Part shown: positions 1 to 9,162 of the stretch, piece after piece
Numbering within the stretch: position 1 is the first letter of the stretch
Layout of the letters: each line of letters begins with the position of its first letter
Source of the DNA: Variovorax sp. OV329
GTDB taxonomy: Bacteria > Pseudomonadota > Gammaproteobacteria > Burkholderiales > Burkholderiaceae_C
Length of the DNA: 64,000 nucleotides
Direction of reading: 5' to 3'
Assembly: GCF_900114785.1 (NCBI RefSeq)
Contig: NZ_FOUG01000006.1
Location: forward strand, 1 to 64,000
Position numbers and translations under genes: made by a program
Notes under the pieces: model-generated
Seen by the model: the letters and a program-made list of their open reading frames with translations, nothing else
The model's database searches: none
Told to the model about the DNA's origin: nothing

Positions 1-107
1 AGCACCGGGGACACCGGGCCGAAGCTCGCGTCGCGCCCGCCGTAGCAGCCCAGGTCGGCAAAGCCCAGGTCGTCGGCCACGATGAAGATGAAGTTCGGAC
101 CTTGCAT
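1..107 (-). CDS. Sulfatase family protein, N-terminal fragment
   Basis: Only the first 35 or so codons lie in the window; the gene continues past the left edge. The visible N-terminus has the classic arylsulfatase opening, PNFIFIVADDLGFADLGCYG, in which the two adjacent Asp residues are metal ligands in this family. The catalytic C/S-x-P-S-R motif, where formylglycine forms, would lie outside the window. The ATG is 8 nt after the stop of the Bug receptor gene, so the two are probably one transcript. No signal peptide is visible, so a cytoplasmic enzyme acting on an imported sulfate ester is possible. The substrate cannot be told from this fragment. Confidence 0.85.
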   Translation of the reverse strand, partial: MQGPNFIFIVADDLGFADLGCYGGRDASFGPVSPV

Positions 108-115
108 GGTGTCGA

Positions 116-1093
116 TCAGGGCTGGTAGCCGGACTTGCGCACCACCGGCGCCCACTGCTCGCGGAAGGCCTTGAGCATCGCCACGGTCTGGGCCTGGGTG
201 GCGGCCACCGGCGTCATCAGCGAATCGTTGAAGGTCTTGACCGTGGCCGGATCCTTCATCACCTCGTAGATGGCCTTGGACAGCAACTGCACCTTCTGCG
301 GCGGCATGCTGGTGGGCGCGAAGAAGGCGTTCCAGCCGGTGGCGGCGAGGTCCAGCCCGCTCTCCTTGAAGGTGGGGATCTTGGGCGCGAATGGCGAGCG
401 CCTGGCGCCCGACATCGCCAGGATGCGGATCTTGCCGGCCTCGTGCTGCGGCAGCGCCACGTCGAAGGTGTCGAAGGCGATGGGGATCTGCCCGCCGATC
501 AGGTCGGTGAGCAGCGGCGCCGAGCCCCGGTAGCCCACCACCTGGCCCTGCACGCCGGCCTTTTCGGCCGTCATCAGCGCGAAGAAGTGCGGCAGGCTGC
601 CGGTGGCCGGCACGCCGAAGTTGGCCTTCTCGGGGTTGGCGCGCATCCAGGCCAGCAGGTGATTGAGTTCCTTCACAGGCACCGCGGTGGACACCGAAAG
701 GGCGAACTCGTAGTCGTTGACATGCGAGACCGGCACGAAGTCCTTCTCGCCGTCGTAGCCGTTGTCCTTGAAGACCAGGGGCGCCACCAGCATCACCGCC
801 GGGTTGGCCAGCATCAGCACGTTCTGGCCGGCCGGCGTCAGCTTCACCTGCTGCGCGGCCAGGCGGCCGCCGGCGCCGGTCTTGTTGTCCACCACCACCG
901 GCACGCCCAGCTTGGGCCCGAGCTTGTCGGCCACGATGCGCGCCACCTTGTCGGAGGCGCCGCCGGGCGCGAAGCCCACCACGATGCGAAGCGGCCCGTC
1001 CAGCGTCTGTGCCTGCAGGCCGGTGCCGGCGGTGGCGAGGGTGGCCAGGCCGAGGCCGGCGATTAGGCTGCGAAAGGTCTTGCGCAGGTACAC
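116..1093 (-). CDS. Bug/TctC-family tripartite tricarboxylate transporter receptor
   Basis: A 325-residue periplasmic solute receptor of the Bug family. The GTG at 1093 is preferred over a longer upstream frame because AAGGAG sits 7 nt before it and the protein then opens with a normal signal peptide (basic start, a hydrophobic stretch LIAGLGLATLATAG, cleavage near LQAQ). Family landmarks follow: PLRIVVGFAPGGASDKVAR, then a VVVDNKTGAGG loop. These receptors normally deliver carboxylates to TctAB permeases, but no permease gene is nearby, as for most Bug proteins in this family of bacteria. It lies immediately upstream of the sulfatase gene and divergent from a marR gene, so it may bind the sulfatase substrate or product. 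That link is inference. Confidence 0.9.
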   Translation of the reverse strand: MYLRKTFRSLIAGLGLATLATAGTGLQAQTLDGPLRIVVGFAPGGASDKVARIVADKLGPKLGVPVVVDNKTGAGGRLAAQQVKLTPAGQNVLMLANPAVMLVAPLVFKDNGYDGEKDFVPVSHVNDYEFALSVSTAVPVKELNHLLAWMRANPEKANFGVPATGSLPHFFALMTAEKAGVQGQVVGYRGSAPLLTDLIGGQIPIAFDTFDVALPQHEAGKIRILAMSGARRSPFAPKIPTFKESGLDLAATGWNAFFAPTSMPPQKVQLLSKAIYEVMKDPATVKTFNDSLMTPVAATQAQTVAMLKAFREQWAPVVRKSGYQP

Positions 1094-1162
1094 GGTGCGT
1101 CTCCTTGTTGTGGCGTTTCGCTGCGCGCGCCGCGGCGCGCAGCCCGCCACTGTAGGACCGCG

Positions 1163-1181
1163 ACAATCGATTGTTCAAATC
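1163..1181. promoter_or_regulatory. Candidate MarR operator between divergent genes
   Basis: The 111-bp region between the Bug receptor and marR contains a perfect 12-bp palindrome, ACAATCGATTGT (1163-1174). It overlaps an inverted repeat GATT-N5-AATC (1169-1181). Its place between a divergent MarR gene and a transport/hydrolase pair is typical of a local operator. No footprint or consensus supports it beyond symmetry and position. Confidence 0.4.
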
Positions 1182-1204
1182 AACTGCTTTGCGGAGTTAC
1201 CCCG

Positions 1205-1723
1205 ATGGCCGAGAAGCCCGGCGCAGGCCCCCTGCTCGACGACCTGCTGCTCTACCGCCTCAGCCGCCTGCTGGCAGTGGGCGGCAGCCCGGTGATACGG
1301 CTGTGCGAGGGGCGATTTGGCATCACCCGGCGCGAATGGCGGGTGCTGGCCACGCTGGCGGAGCATGGCGGCGACGGCCTGGGCTCCTCGCAACTGGCCG
1401 AGGTGGCGCAGCTGGACCGGGCCCGCACCTCCCGCGCGATCGGCTCGCTGGCGGCCAAGGGGCTGATCTCGCGCAGCCAGCCCGGCGGCGACCGGCGCCA
1501 GGTGATGCTGCGGCTGACGGACGCGGGGCGCGCCATCCACGACCAGCTCTTCCCGCTGGTGCAGGAAATCAATTCGCAGCTGATGTCGGTGCTCACGCCG
1601 CAGGCGGCGCGGCAATTCGACGAATCGCTCGCACGGCTGCAGGCGCAGGCCGAGGCGCTGCTCCCGGCAGCGGCCGACCTGCCGAAGGCCGACCGGCGCC
1701 GGCGCGCCGCTTCTGGCGTGTGA
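1205..1723 (+). CDS. MarR-family transcriptional regulator
   Basis: A 172-residue winged-helix regulator. Residues about 36-105 form the MarR core: ITRREWRVLATLAEHG, recognition helix region LDRARTSRAIGSLAAKGLI, and the wing SQPGGDRRQVMLRLTDAGR with the conserved D-R followed by a beta-turn. The C-terminal helix (about 110-155) would form the dimer interface. MarR proteins are usually repressors released by small aromatic or phenolic ligands. The gene is divergent from the Bug receptor-sulfatase pair and a palindrome lies in the shared upstream region, so those genes and itself are the likely targets. The 3' end converges on the mscS-like gene 12 nt away. Confidence 0.9.
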   Translation: MAEKPGAGPLLDDLLLYRLSRLLAVGGSPVIRLCEGRFGITRREWRVLATLAEHGGDGLGSSQLAEVAQLDRARTSRAIGSLAAKGLISRSQPGGDRRQVMLRLTDAGRAIHDQLFPLVQEINSQLMSVLTPQAARQFDESLARLQAQAEALLPAAADLPKADRRRRAASGV

Positions 1724-1735
1724 GCGCGGCGGCGC

Positions 1736-2863
1736 TCAGCCGGCGCTGGCGCTGCGCCCCGCAGGCGCCGCCTGCACGCCTTGTACGGACGCGTCCTGCT
1801 GCAAGGCGGCCTGCGGCAGCAGCGCGTCCTTGCCGATGCGCAGCTGCGGCAGGTGCTGCGGGTATTCGCGCTGCATGAAGTCGATCAGCCCTTCGCGGAT
1901 GCGGCAGCGCAGATCGAAGGCCCTGCCCGAGCTGGAGGCAGTGGCCAGCGCCCGCAGCTGCATGGTGCGCTCGGTGGTGTCGGTCACCTGCAGCACGAAG
2001 GTGCGGCCGTCCCACTCGGGCGCGGCGCGCACGATGCGTTCGAGCTCGGTGCGCAGCGGCGCGATGGGCATGCCGAAGTCCACGAAGAAGAACACCGAGC
2101 CCAGCAGCTGCGAGCTGCTGCGCGTCCAGTTCTGGAAAGGCTTCTCGATGAAGTAGGACAGCGGCAGGATCAGGCAGCGCTCGTCCCAGATGCGCAGCAC
2201 GACGAAGGTTCCGGTGATCTCCTCCACCCGGCCCCACTCGCCCTCGACCACCAGCACGTCGTCGATGCGGATGGGCTGTGCCAGCGCCAGTTGCAGCCCG
2301 GCGATCAGGTTGCTGAACACCGGCTTGGCCGCCAGGCCGGCGACGATGCCGATCACCCCCGCCGATGCCAGCAGGCTCGCGCCCACCTGCCGCGCGCCCG
2401 GGAAGGTCATCAGCATCATCGAGGCGGCGGCCACCAGCATCACGCTGATGGCCGTGCGCGCCAGCACCCGGCCCTGCGTGTGCAGGCGCCGCGCCTGCAG
2501 GTTGTCCGCGACGTTGGACGGGTAGCGCGAGAGGAAGCCGTCGGTGAAGCCGTTGATGGCCCGCGTGAGCAGCCAGGCCACCGCCGCGATCAGCAGCAGG
2601 CCGTTGAGATGGCGCACGCTGCCGATGCCGCGCAACTCGTCGGGCGCGGCCTGCCAGACCATCTGCAGCCCGATCAGCGGCAGCACCCAGCGTGCCGGCG
2701 AGCGGCTCTTGCCCACCATGGCGTACAGGCCCGGAAGATCGCGCGTGACGCGCAGCAGGAGCAGCCCGCCGATGCGGTGGACGATGAGCGCCACCACCAC
2801 GGTGACCAATGCCGCCGTCAGGCTGGGGAACCAGGGGTGCGAAACGATCGCCTGTCCGTTCAT
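1736..2863 (-). CDS. MscS-family mechanosensitive channel
   Basis: A 375-residue membrane protein starting at an ATG that overlaps the upstream FUSC stop by 4 nt, so translation is probably coupled. Several transmembrane helices occupy residues 1-190. Then come the pore-lining helix and beta-domain signature of MscS: GVIGIVAGLAAKPVFSNLIA, followed by a hydrophilic channel domain with QPIRIDDVLVVEGEWGRVEEI and FIEKPFQNWTR. MscS-type channels open on membrane tension and release small solutes during hypo-osmotic shock. The pairing with a FUSC-type exporter suggests a membrane-stress or compound-efflux unit, but this is inferred from position only. Confidence 0.85.
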   Translation of the reverse strand: MNGQAIVSHPWFPSLTAALVTVVVALIVHRIGGLLLLRVTRDLPGLYAMVGKSRSPARWVLPLIGLQMVWQAAPDELRGIGSVRHLNGLLLIAAVAWLLTRAINGFTDGFLSRYPSNVADNLQARRLHTQGRVLARTAISVMLVAAASMMLMTFPGARQVGASLLASAGVIGIVAGLAAKPVFSNLIAGLQLALAQPIRIDDVLVVEGEWGRVEEITGTFVVLRIWDERCLILPLSYFIEKPFQNWTRSSSQLLGSVFFFVDFGMPIAPLRTELERIVRAAPEWDGRTFVLQVTDTTERTMQLRALATASSSGRAFDLRCRIREGLIDFMQREYPQHLPQLRIGKDALLPQAALQQDASVQGVQAAPAGRSASAG

Positions 2864-5100
2864 GTCGCTTGTTCTTCCTCCGCGGTGGATTGCAGGACGC
2901 GGGTCGCGTCCTCGCGCAGCTGCAGCGCGATGCGGGTGGCAAAGTCCAGCCGGCGCAGCAGCCAGGGGCTGATGTCGTTCTCGAAGGGGTCGGGCAGCGA
3001 GATAGGCCCGCCGGCGCTGGGCGTCACCGGCGCGCCGGCCTCCATGGGCGCGAGCGCCGTCTCGTCGAAGGGCGCAGTCAGCGCCTTCTCGATGCGGTCG
3101 GCGGTGCGCTCCAGCGGGCCCTCGACCTCGGCCGGCGTGAGGCGGTCGCGGCGCAGCACCAGCATCGATTTCACCGCGCTCAGCTGGGCCAGCAGCTGGT
3201 AGCTGTGCGCCTGCAGGTATTCCAGCGGTGCCAGTGGCGGGCGCACCGCGCGCGGCTCGGAGATGGAGCGCTGCGTGGCTTGCACCAGGGCCGACAGGCT
3301 GTCGTAGGCTTCGCGTCGCGCGAGGCGCCAGGAAAGCTCGGGCGCGTCGTCGGCGGCCTTCAGCTGCCCTAGCCCCAGTGCCAGCTTGGCGTGACGCGCC
3401 TGCGCGCGCATGGAGCGGGCGACCAGTGCCGGCAGCTGGTGGCGCTCCCACGAGGGCAGCACGTAGCAGAAGGCCCAGGCCAGGCCGGCGCCGATCAGCG
3501 TGTCGGCCAGGCGCTCGAACAGCGCGAAGGTGGGTGCCATGCCGGCGTTCAGCAGGTGCGCCTGCACCAGGCCAAGCACGGTAGCCGCCACCGAGGTGAT
3601 GAGGTAGCGCCGCACGGCGAAGCCATGCGCCACCGCCTGCGCCACGCTCACGCTCACCAGCAGTGCGACGGCCGACGGATGTGCCGACAGCAGCGCCGTG
3701 GCCAGCACGCAGCCCAGCAGGGTGCCGGCGACGCGGTGGTTGCGCCGCTCCAGCGTCTGCGAGAGGCTGCCGCGCAGCACCACCACGATGGTCAGCAGGA
3801 TCCAGTAGTCGTGCGAGCCCCAGGGCAAAGCCACCGCGATCCCGTAGCCGGCGGCGATGGCCAGCGCGGCGCGGATGGCATGGCGCAGCGGTGGTGCGTC
3901 CCAGCGCCAGACGTTGAGGAAGGGCGCGATCGACCAGTCGGTGGGACTGACGAACATCTTCCAGCCGGCGCGCACCACGGTCAGGTCGGGCGGCGTGTCG
4001 CCGCGGGCGATGGAAGTCAGGCGCAGCACGTCGTCGTTGAGGTGGCCGATGCGGTTGGCCATGCCGCGCGCCAGCAGCGCCGGCGTGGGGCCCATGCGGC
4101 CGTCGGCCGCCGGTCCCTGGTCGAGCGGAATCCGGATCTCGGCCAGGTGCGGGCGGCGGTCCAGCGGCGCGTCGGGCTGGCGGCCCAGCAGCAGCGCGTC
4201 GGCCAGGGCTGCCGTCTCGCCGGCCAGCTCCTGCAGCACGAAGCGCATCTCCCGCAGCACCTGGGCGCCGTGGGGGTGGGCGACGAGCGCCTCCAGGTCC
4301 AGCTCGGTGGCCACCAGGTGGTCGCGCATCTCCAGCGCGATCATCAGCATCGCCGCCAGCTGCTGGCGCCGGGGCGTGCGCGGCGACTCCAGTACGATGT
4401 CGCGCGCCGCCTGCAGCTGGTCGGCCAGCTGCGCCTGGTCGCGCAGCAACTGCCCCAGGATGGGCGCACCGACCTCGCGCACGTCGTCGGCTTCGTCGGG
4501 GGCGCAGAACTGCCGGGCCTGCGTGCGCATGAGCGCGGCCAGCGAAAAGAGCACGTCGGCGGTGAACTGCACGCGGTAGCGCGCATTGAGGGCCGAGTTG
4601 GCCAGCACCGCCCACACCACGTACAGCCCCGCGCCCAGGCCGAAGTGCTGGGTGTTCGTCCAGGCCACGTGCCAGTCCGGCGGCGCCGGCGTGGCCATGG
4701 AGAAGATCATGGAGAACATCACCGCGATGGCGATCGGGATGCCGCGTTTGCCCCAGGCCATGGCCAGGAAGGCGAAGAAGGTGGCCGGCACCAGCAGCAG
4801 GCCCAGCTCCAGCGGCTTGCCATGCAGCATCTGCACCGCGAAGAACAGCGGCAGGCCCAGCAGGGGCGCCGGCAGCATCTGGTAGAACTTGCCGCGCCTC
4901 GGCGCGGCAAGGTCGGGCGGTGCGGTGACCAGCACGCCCACCGAGGCGGTGGCGCCGGCCACCGGGCCCAGGAAGTAGTGCACCGCGGCCGAGATCAGCG
5001 CCAGGCCGAACGCGACCGAGATGCCGTTGGTGACGTAGTAGCTCAGGGCGACGCGCACCGCCGCGCGTACTCGCCGCGCCGCGGCGCTTGGCGCCTGCAT
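2860..5100 (-). CDS. FUSC-family inner-membrane protein (YccS/AaeB-like)
   Basis: A 746-residue protein with the duplicated architecture of the FUSC superfamily: a first block of transmembrane helices (about residues 15-190), a cytoplasmic region (about 190-390), a second block (about 400-520) and a long cytoplasmic tail. Relatives include the E. coli AaeB aromatic-acid efflux pump and YccS. No partner membrane-fusion (AaeA-like) gene is present next to it, so transport of aromatic acids is only a possibility. The start ATG overlaps the suhB stop by one base and its own stop overlaps the mscS-like start by four, so suhB, this gene and the channel gene form a tightly packed run. Confidence 0.8.
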   Translation of the reverse strand: MQAPSAAARRVRAAVRVALSYYVTNGISVAFGLALISAAVHYFLGPVAGATASVGVLVTAPPDLAAPRRGKFYQMLPAPLLGLPLFFAVQMLHGKPLELGLLLVPATFFAFLAMAWGKRGIPIAIAVMFSMIFSMATPAPPDWHVAWTNTQHFGLGAGLYVVWAVLANSALNARYRVQFTADVLFSLAALMRTQARQFCAPDEADDVREVGAPILGQLLRDQAQLADQLQAARDIVLESPRTPRRQQLAAMLMIALEMRDHLVATELDLEALVAHPHGAQVLREMRFVLQELAGETAALADALLLGRQPDAPLDRRPHLAEIRIPLDQGPAADGRMGPTPALLARGMANRIGHLNDDVLRLTSIARGDTPPDLTVVRAGWKMFVSPTDWSIAPFLNVWRWDAPPLRHAIRAALAIAAGYGIAVALPWGSHDYWILLTIVVVLRGSLSQTLERRNHRVAGTLLGCVLATALLSAHPSAVALLVSVSVAQAVAHGFAVRRYLITSVAATVLGLVQAHLLNAGMAPTFALFERLADTLIGAGLAWAFCYVLPSWERHQLPALVARSMRAQARHAKLALGLGQLKAADDAPELSWRLARREAYDSLSALVQATQRSISEPRAVRPPLAPLEYLQAHSYQLLAQLSAVKSMLVLRRDRLTPAEVEGPLERTADRIEKALTAPFDETALAPMEAGAPVTPSAGGPISLPDPFENDISPWLLRRLDFATRIALQLREDATRVLQSTAEEEQAT

Positions 5101-6158
5101 CACTTGCCGGAGTTGGGGTCCGTGGGGGTCGCGCTGCGCGAGCGGATCAGCTTGCGTGGCGCGGGCGCTGCAGCGGCCTGGGCGGGCTCGCCTTGCCCGG
5201 CCGCACCCTCGGCGTCCTCGGGCTGCTGCAGCGACACGGTGCTGCGGGCGTAGATGTCGGCGTCGGCGTCCTCGGCGCGGCCGGACTGGCGGGCCGCGCC
5301 TGCGCTGACCTCGCGCATGCGGTCGGAGGCGTTGAGCTTGTCGTCGACACCGGCGAACTTCGAGTATTTGGCCAAGAGCGGCACCAGCTGGCCGTAGATG
5401 CGCGGTGCACCGGCCAGGCATTCGCGCTGGTCGAGGAAGTCGGGTTCGCCGGTGAAGTTGCCGATCAGGCCGCCGGCCTCGGTCACCAGCAGCGAGCCGG
5501 CCGCCACGTCCCAGATGTTCAGGCCGGTCTCGAAGAAGGCGTCGGAGAAGCCCGCCGCCACGTAGGCCAGGTCCAGCGCGGCGGCGCCGGGGCGGCGCAG
5601 GCCGGCGGCGCGCGGCATCAGGTCGGCCATGATGGCCAGGTACTGCTTGAAGTTGTCGCCGGTGCGGAAGGGAAAGCCGGTGGAGATCAGGCACTCGTTC
5701 AGGCGGGTGCGCTTGCTCACGCGGATGCGGCGCTCGTTCACGTAGGCGCCGCGGCCCTTGGTTGCGGTGAACAGGTCGTTGCGGGTCGGGTCGTAGATGA
5801 CGGCCTGCTCGATCTTGCCCTTCACCGCCAGGGCGATGGAGACGCAATAGACCGGGAAGCCGTGAATGAAGTTGGTGGTGCCGTCCAGCGGATCGATGAT
5901 CCACACATAGTCGGAATCCTGCGCGCCATGCTCGCGGCCCGATTCCTCGGCCAGGATGCCGTGGCCGGGGTAGGCGGTCAGCAGTGTCTCGATGATCACG
6001 GCCTCGCTGGCATGGTCGACTTCGGTGACGAAGTCATTGACCTGCTTTTGCGAGATGCGCACGGCTTCGACGTCGAGCGCGGCGCGATTGATGATGGCGC
6101 CGGCGGCGCGGGCGGCCTTGATGGCCACGTTGAGCATGGGGTGCAGGTTGGACGACAT
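5100..6158 (-). CDS. suhB: Inositol-1-monophosphatase family protein SuhB
   Basis: A 352-residue Mg-dependent phosphatase of the inositol monophosphatase family. The metal-binding signatures are intact: GHGILAEES (Glu71/Glu72), [12 protein letters not shown] with Asp89 and Asp92, and a C-terminal [15 protein letters not shown]. In E. coli SuhB also acts with Nus factors on rRNA transcription; whether this copy does is unknown. The catalytic core ends near residue 275 and a low-complexity tail of about 70 residues follows, rich in Ala, Glu and Pro and absent from the enterobacterial protein. The gene is divergent from trmJ, matching the suhB/trmJ neighbourhood seen in many proteobacteria. Confidence 0.92.
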   Translation of the reverse strand: MSSNLHPMLNVAIKAARAAGAIINRAALDVEAVRISQKQVNDFVTEVDHASEAVIIETLLTAYPGHGILAEESGREHGAQDSDYVWIIDPLDGTTNFIHGFPVYCVSIALAVKGKIEQAVIYDPTRNDLFTATKGRGAYVNERRIRVSKRTRLNECLISTGFPFRTGDNFKQYLAIMADLMPRAAGLRRPGAAALDLAYVAAGFSDAFFETGLNIWDVAAGSLLVTEAGGLIGNFTGEPDFLDQRECLAGAPRIYGQLVPLLAKYSKFAGVDDKLNASDRMREVSAGAARQSGRAEDADADIYARSTVSLQQPEDAEGAAGQGEPAQAAAAPAPRKLIRSRSATPTDPNSGK

Positions 6159-6277
6159 GAATTTTGTGAAGAGCGGGGCCAGGAAGCCGGGAGCGGCCCG
6201 GCGATGCGGGCGGCGACAATGGGCCCAGATTTTACCCGGAGCCCCCTTTTGGCGGCAGTTCCCCTGATTTGTTCCCC

Positions 6278-7054
6278 ATGCGCACCCGTTTCATCCTGAT
6301 CCAGACCAGCCACGCCGGCAACGTGGGCGCGGCCGCCCGCGCCCTTCGCACCATGGGGTTCGACGACCTGGTGCTGGTCGCGCCGCGCTGGCCCAACGTG
6401 CTCAGGCGCGAGGAAACCATCCAGCGCGCCAGCGGCGCCCTGGACGTGCTGGCCAAGGCCCGCATCGTGCAGACGCTGGACGAGGCGCTGGACGGCGTCA
6501 CCCACCTGTGCGCCACCGCCATGATCCCGCGCGACTTCGGCCCGCCCACCCGCAGCCCGCGCGAGCACCTGGGCCCGCTGGGCGTGCAGAAGGACCAGCA
6601 CGTGGCCTTCCTGTTCGGCTCCGAGCGTTTCGGCATGCGCAACGAGGATGTCTACCGCTGCAACGTGGCGCTGCGCATTCCCACCGACCCCAGCTTCGGC
6701 TCGCTCAACCTGGGCGCGGCGATCCAGGTGGTGGCCTACGAATGGCGGATGGCGCTGGGCGGCTTCGAGGCCGAACCCGACGCCGCCACCGGAACGCCGG
6801 ACCCGGTCGCCGCCGATGCCAAGGCCGTGGCCGGCATGCTGGAGCATTGGGAGCGCTCGCTGGTGAGCATCGGCTTCCTGGACCCCAAGGCGCCCAAGAA
6901 GCTGATGCCGCGGCTGCAGCAGCTGTTCAACCGGGCCCAGCCCACGCAGGAGGAGATCCACATCCTGCGCGGCATCGCCAAGCTGATGGCCGAGCCCCAG
7001 CGGCCGGCAGCGCCTGCCACCGACGTGGAGCCCCCACCGCCTGCAAGCGATTGA
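6278..7054 (+). CDS. trmJ: tRNA (cytidine/uridine-2'-O)-methyltransferase TrmJ
   Basis: A 258-residue SPOUT-class RNA methyltransferase expected to 2'-O-methylate position 32 of the tRNA anticodon loop. Visible SPOUT motifs are [16 protein letters not shown] near the N-terminus, [14 protein letters not shown] in the middle, and the knot-forming [21 protein letters not shown]. The C-terminal 90 residues match the TrmJ dimerisation extension ([24 protein letters not shown] in part). I use the ATG at 6278; an in-frame TTG nine bases upstream is less likely. It is divergent from suhB and followed after 43 nt by cysE, probably in one transcript. Confidence 0.92.
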   Translation: MRTRFILIQTSHAGNVGAAARALRTMGFDDLVLVAPRWPNVLRREETIQRASGALDVLAKARIVQTLDEALDGVTHLCATAMIPRDFGPPTRSPREHLGPLGVQKDQHVAFLFGSERFGMRNEDVYRCNVALRIPTDPSFGSLNLGAAIQVVAYEWRMALGGFEAEPDAATGTPDPVAADAKAVAGMLEHWERSLVSIGFLDPKAPKKLMPRLQQLFNRAQPTQEEIHILRGIAKLMAEPQRPAAPATDVEPPPPASD

Positions 7055-7097
7055 AGCCGGCGATAGACTCGCGGCCCCATAACGATATAGCCCCAAG

Positions 7098-7868
7098 ATG
7101 TTTGATCGCCTGCGCTCCGACATTCGTTGCATCCTGGAGCGGGACCCGGCGGCCCATTCGGCCTTCGAGGTCCTGACGCTCTATCCCGGCCTGCACGCCG
7201 TGATGCTTCATCGTCCGGCGCACTGGTGTTGGAACCACGGGGCGAAGTGGCTGGGCAACTTCATCGCGCACCTGGGGCGCTGGCTCACCGGCATCGAGAT
7301 CCACCCCGGCGCGAAGATCGGCAACCGCGTCTTCTTCGACCATGCGATGGGCGTGGTGGTGGGCGAGACCGCCGAGATCGGCGACGGCTGCACCATCTAC
7401 CAGGGCGTGACCCTCGGCGGCACCTCGCTCTACAAGGGCACCAAGCGGCACCCCACGCTGGGCCGCGACGTGGTGGTGGGCGCGGGCGCCAAGGTGCTGG
7501 GCGGCTTCACCGTGGGCGACGGCGCGCGCATCGGCTCCAACGCGGTGGTCACGCGGCCCGTGCCGGCGGGCGCCACGGCGGTGGGCATTCCGGCGCGCAT
7601 CATCCCGGCCGGCGAGGCGCAGCTGCGCGACAAGGTGGAAGGGCGCGAGGGCGCCTTCGCCGCCTACGGCGTGACGCAGGGCGACGACCCGCTGTCGCTG
7701 GCCATGCGCGGGCTCATCGACAGTGCCTCCACGCAGGACAGGCAGATCGCCCTCCTGTGGCAGGCCATCGAGAAGCTCTCGCAGCAGCAGCGCGACTGCG
7801 TGCCCGACGAGGCGGCGCGCAAGGAATGCTTCGAGGCCCAGAAGCTCACGGAGCTGGTGGGCAAGTAG
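7098..7868 (+). CDS. cysE: Serine O-acetyltransferase
   Basis: A 256-residue left-handed beta-helix acetyltransferase that makes O-acetylserine, the acceptor for sulfide in cysteine synthesis. The N-terminal part (residues 1-65) is the short helical domain of the EpsC/CysE short form. It is followed by hexapeptide repeats with the family landmarks [28 protein letters not shown] and KRHPTLG, including the His of the DHAMG motif used in catalysis. After the helix a tail of roughly 75 residues is longer than in minimal CysE proteins. The gene stands 43 nt downstream of trmJ and its stop is a single base away from that of the convergent gene. Confidence 0.93.
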   Translation: MFDRLRSDIRCILERDPAAHSAFEVLTLYPGLHAVMLHRPAHWCWNHGAKWLGNFIAHLGRWLTGIEIHPGAKIGNRVFFDHAMGVVVGETAEIGDGCTIYQGVTLGGTSLYKGTKRHPTLGRDVVVGAGAKVLGGFTVGDGARIGSNAVVTRPVPAGATAVGIPARIIPAGEAQLRDKVEGREGAFAAYGVTQGDDPLSLAMRGLIDSASTQDRQIALLWQAIEKLSQQQRDCVPDEAARKECFEAQKLTELVGK

Positions 7869-7869
7869 G

Positions 7870-9162
7870 CTAGCCGCCCACGATCGCCGACACGTCCAGC
7901 ACGTACATCTGCCGCATCGACTCGTGGACCGAGTCGATGCACACGGCCTGGCCGTCGTGCCGCCAGCGGGGATGCAGGTCGCAGCGGTTCTCCTTGCCCA
8001 GCTCGGGCGTGGCGAAGAAGCTGCCCAGGTCGTGGCGCCGGCCGGTCTGCATGTCGTAGAGGAATAGCACCCGCTCGTGCGTGTTCGCATCGGGGTAGGT
8101 GTCGCTCAGCAGCCAGCGCTTGTCCGTGGGCGAGAAGCTCATGTGGCCGTTCTCGACCAGCACGCCTTCGCCCAGCACCTGCACCTCGCCGCCTTCGCTG
8201 TCCGTGTAGAGGTGATAGTGGATGCGCCCCGCATGCGGTCCCCACACGACGATGGTCCGGTCGTCGCGCCACAGCGGGTGAGAGATCTGATATTCGGACT
8301 TCTCGTAGTCGAAGGTGCCGACCGCGTCGGCGTCGAAGTGGTGGCCCAGCTGCGGCAGCGGATGGTCGGAGCATTCGAGCAGCCGCATGTCCGAGCCGTC
8401 GGGGTTCATCGTGATGAGGCGGTGCAGGAAGCAAGTCTCGTCTTCCACTCGCTCGGTCCAGCGGTGCAGCAGCAGCACGCGCGACGACGACGGGTGGATC
8501 TCGATGTGGCTGACCCAGTGGATGGCGCGTTCCATCGAGGTGCGCGGATGGAAGTTGCGCAAGGCCGCGTAGCTCGCCACCAGCTGCGTCTCGCCCGTGG
8601 CGAGGTCCATGTGATGGATGCCGTCCCCGGCCGGCGCCAGCGGAATGTCGAAGGGTCCGCCGTCCTCGCTGTAGCCGATAGTCTCGTGCGTGCGGTACAG
8701 GCGATGGTAGTCCACGCATAGCGCGTAGCGGCTGTCCGGCGCGACCACATAGATGGGCATGGGGAGCTGCCGCGCGCTGCCACGGTCCACGTCGAAGATG
8801 GTGGCGCCGAAGCCGGGGTAGATGGCATTGGCGTCGCTGGTGCGCTGGTTGTAGATGACCTGCCGCCCCGGCGCGCCGTCCAGCCATTGCAGCTGGCTGC
8901 CCATCTGCCAGTTCCAGGCGCCGGTGGTGTCCAGCAGGTGGAAGCGGTCGCCGTCCTCCAGGTCGAAATAGCCGATGCCGGCGCGAAGCCCGGGCGTGAG
9001 CTGCTCGGTCATCCAAGGCACCTGCTGCGCCAACAGGTAGCGGCCGCTGCGGTCCCAGGGGCTCTTGTCGTAGTAGCCGAAGAAGTGATGCGCGCCGCTG
9101 GCGGAGCCGATTCGGCGGCAGGGGACGGGAGAAGAAGGATTCATCGATTGCGTGCGTGTCAT
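7870..9162 (-). CDS. Beta-propeller protein resembling oligogalacturonate lyases
   Basis: A 430-residue protein without a signal peptide. The sequence opens with SGAHHFFGYYDKSPWD and then shows propeller-like blades: repeated stretches with WxxDGxxxV-type turns, for example SHPLWRDDRTIVVWGP, HMSFSPTDKRWLLSD and LHPRWRHDGQAVCID. His residues at HHF, HIEIHPSS, GHHFDAD and HMSF could bind metal. The general look is that of cytoplasmic TolB/WD40-type folds such as the PL22 oligogalacturonate lyases, but I cannot confirm the catalytic set. Its ATG overlaps the stop of the upstream Bug receptor gene by four bases, so receptor and propeller protein are translated together. The pair is divergent from a LysR regulator, which suggests uptake and breakdown of one inducing compound. 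Confidence 0.6.
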   Translation of the reverse strand: MTRTQSMNPSSPVPCRRIGSASGAHHFFGYYDKSPWDRSGRYLLAQQVPWMTEQLTPGLRAGIGYFDLEDGDRFHLLDTTGAWNWQMGSQLQWLDGAPGRQVIYNQRTSDANAIYPGFGATIFDVDRGSARQLPMPIYVVAPDSRYALCVDYHRLYRTHETIGYSEDGGPFDIPLAPAGDGIHHMDLATGETQLVASYAALRNFHPRTSMERAIHWVSHIEIHPSSSRVLLLHRWTERVEDETCFLHRLITMNPDGSDMRLLECSDHPLPQLGHHFDADAVGTFDYEKSEYQISHPLWRDDRTIVVWGPHAGRIHYHLYTDSEGGEVQVLGEGVLVENGHMSFSPTDKRWLLSDTYPDANTHERVLFLYDMQTGRRHDLGSFFATPELGKENRCDLHPRWRHDGQAVCIDSVHESMRQMYVLDVSAIVGG

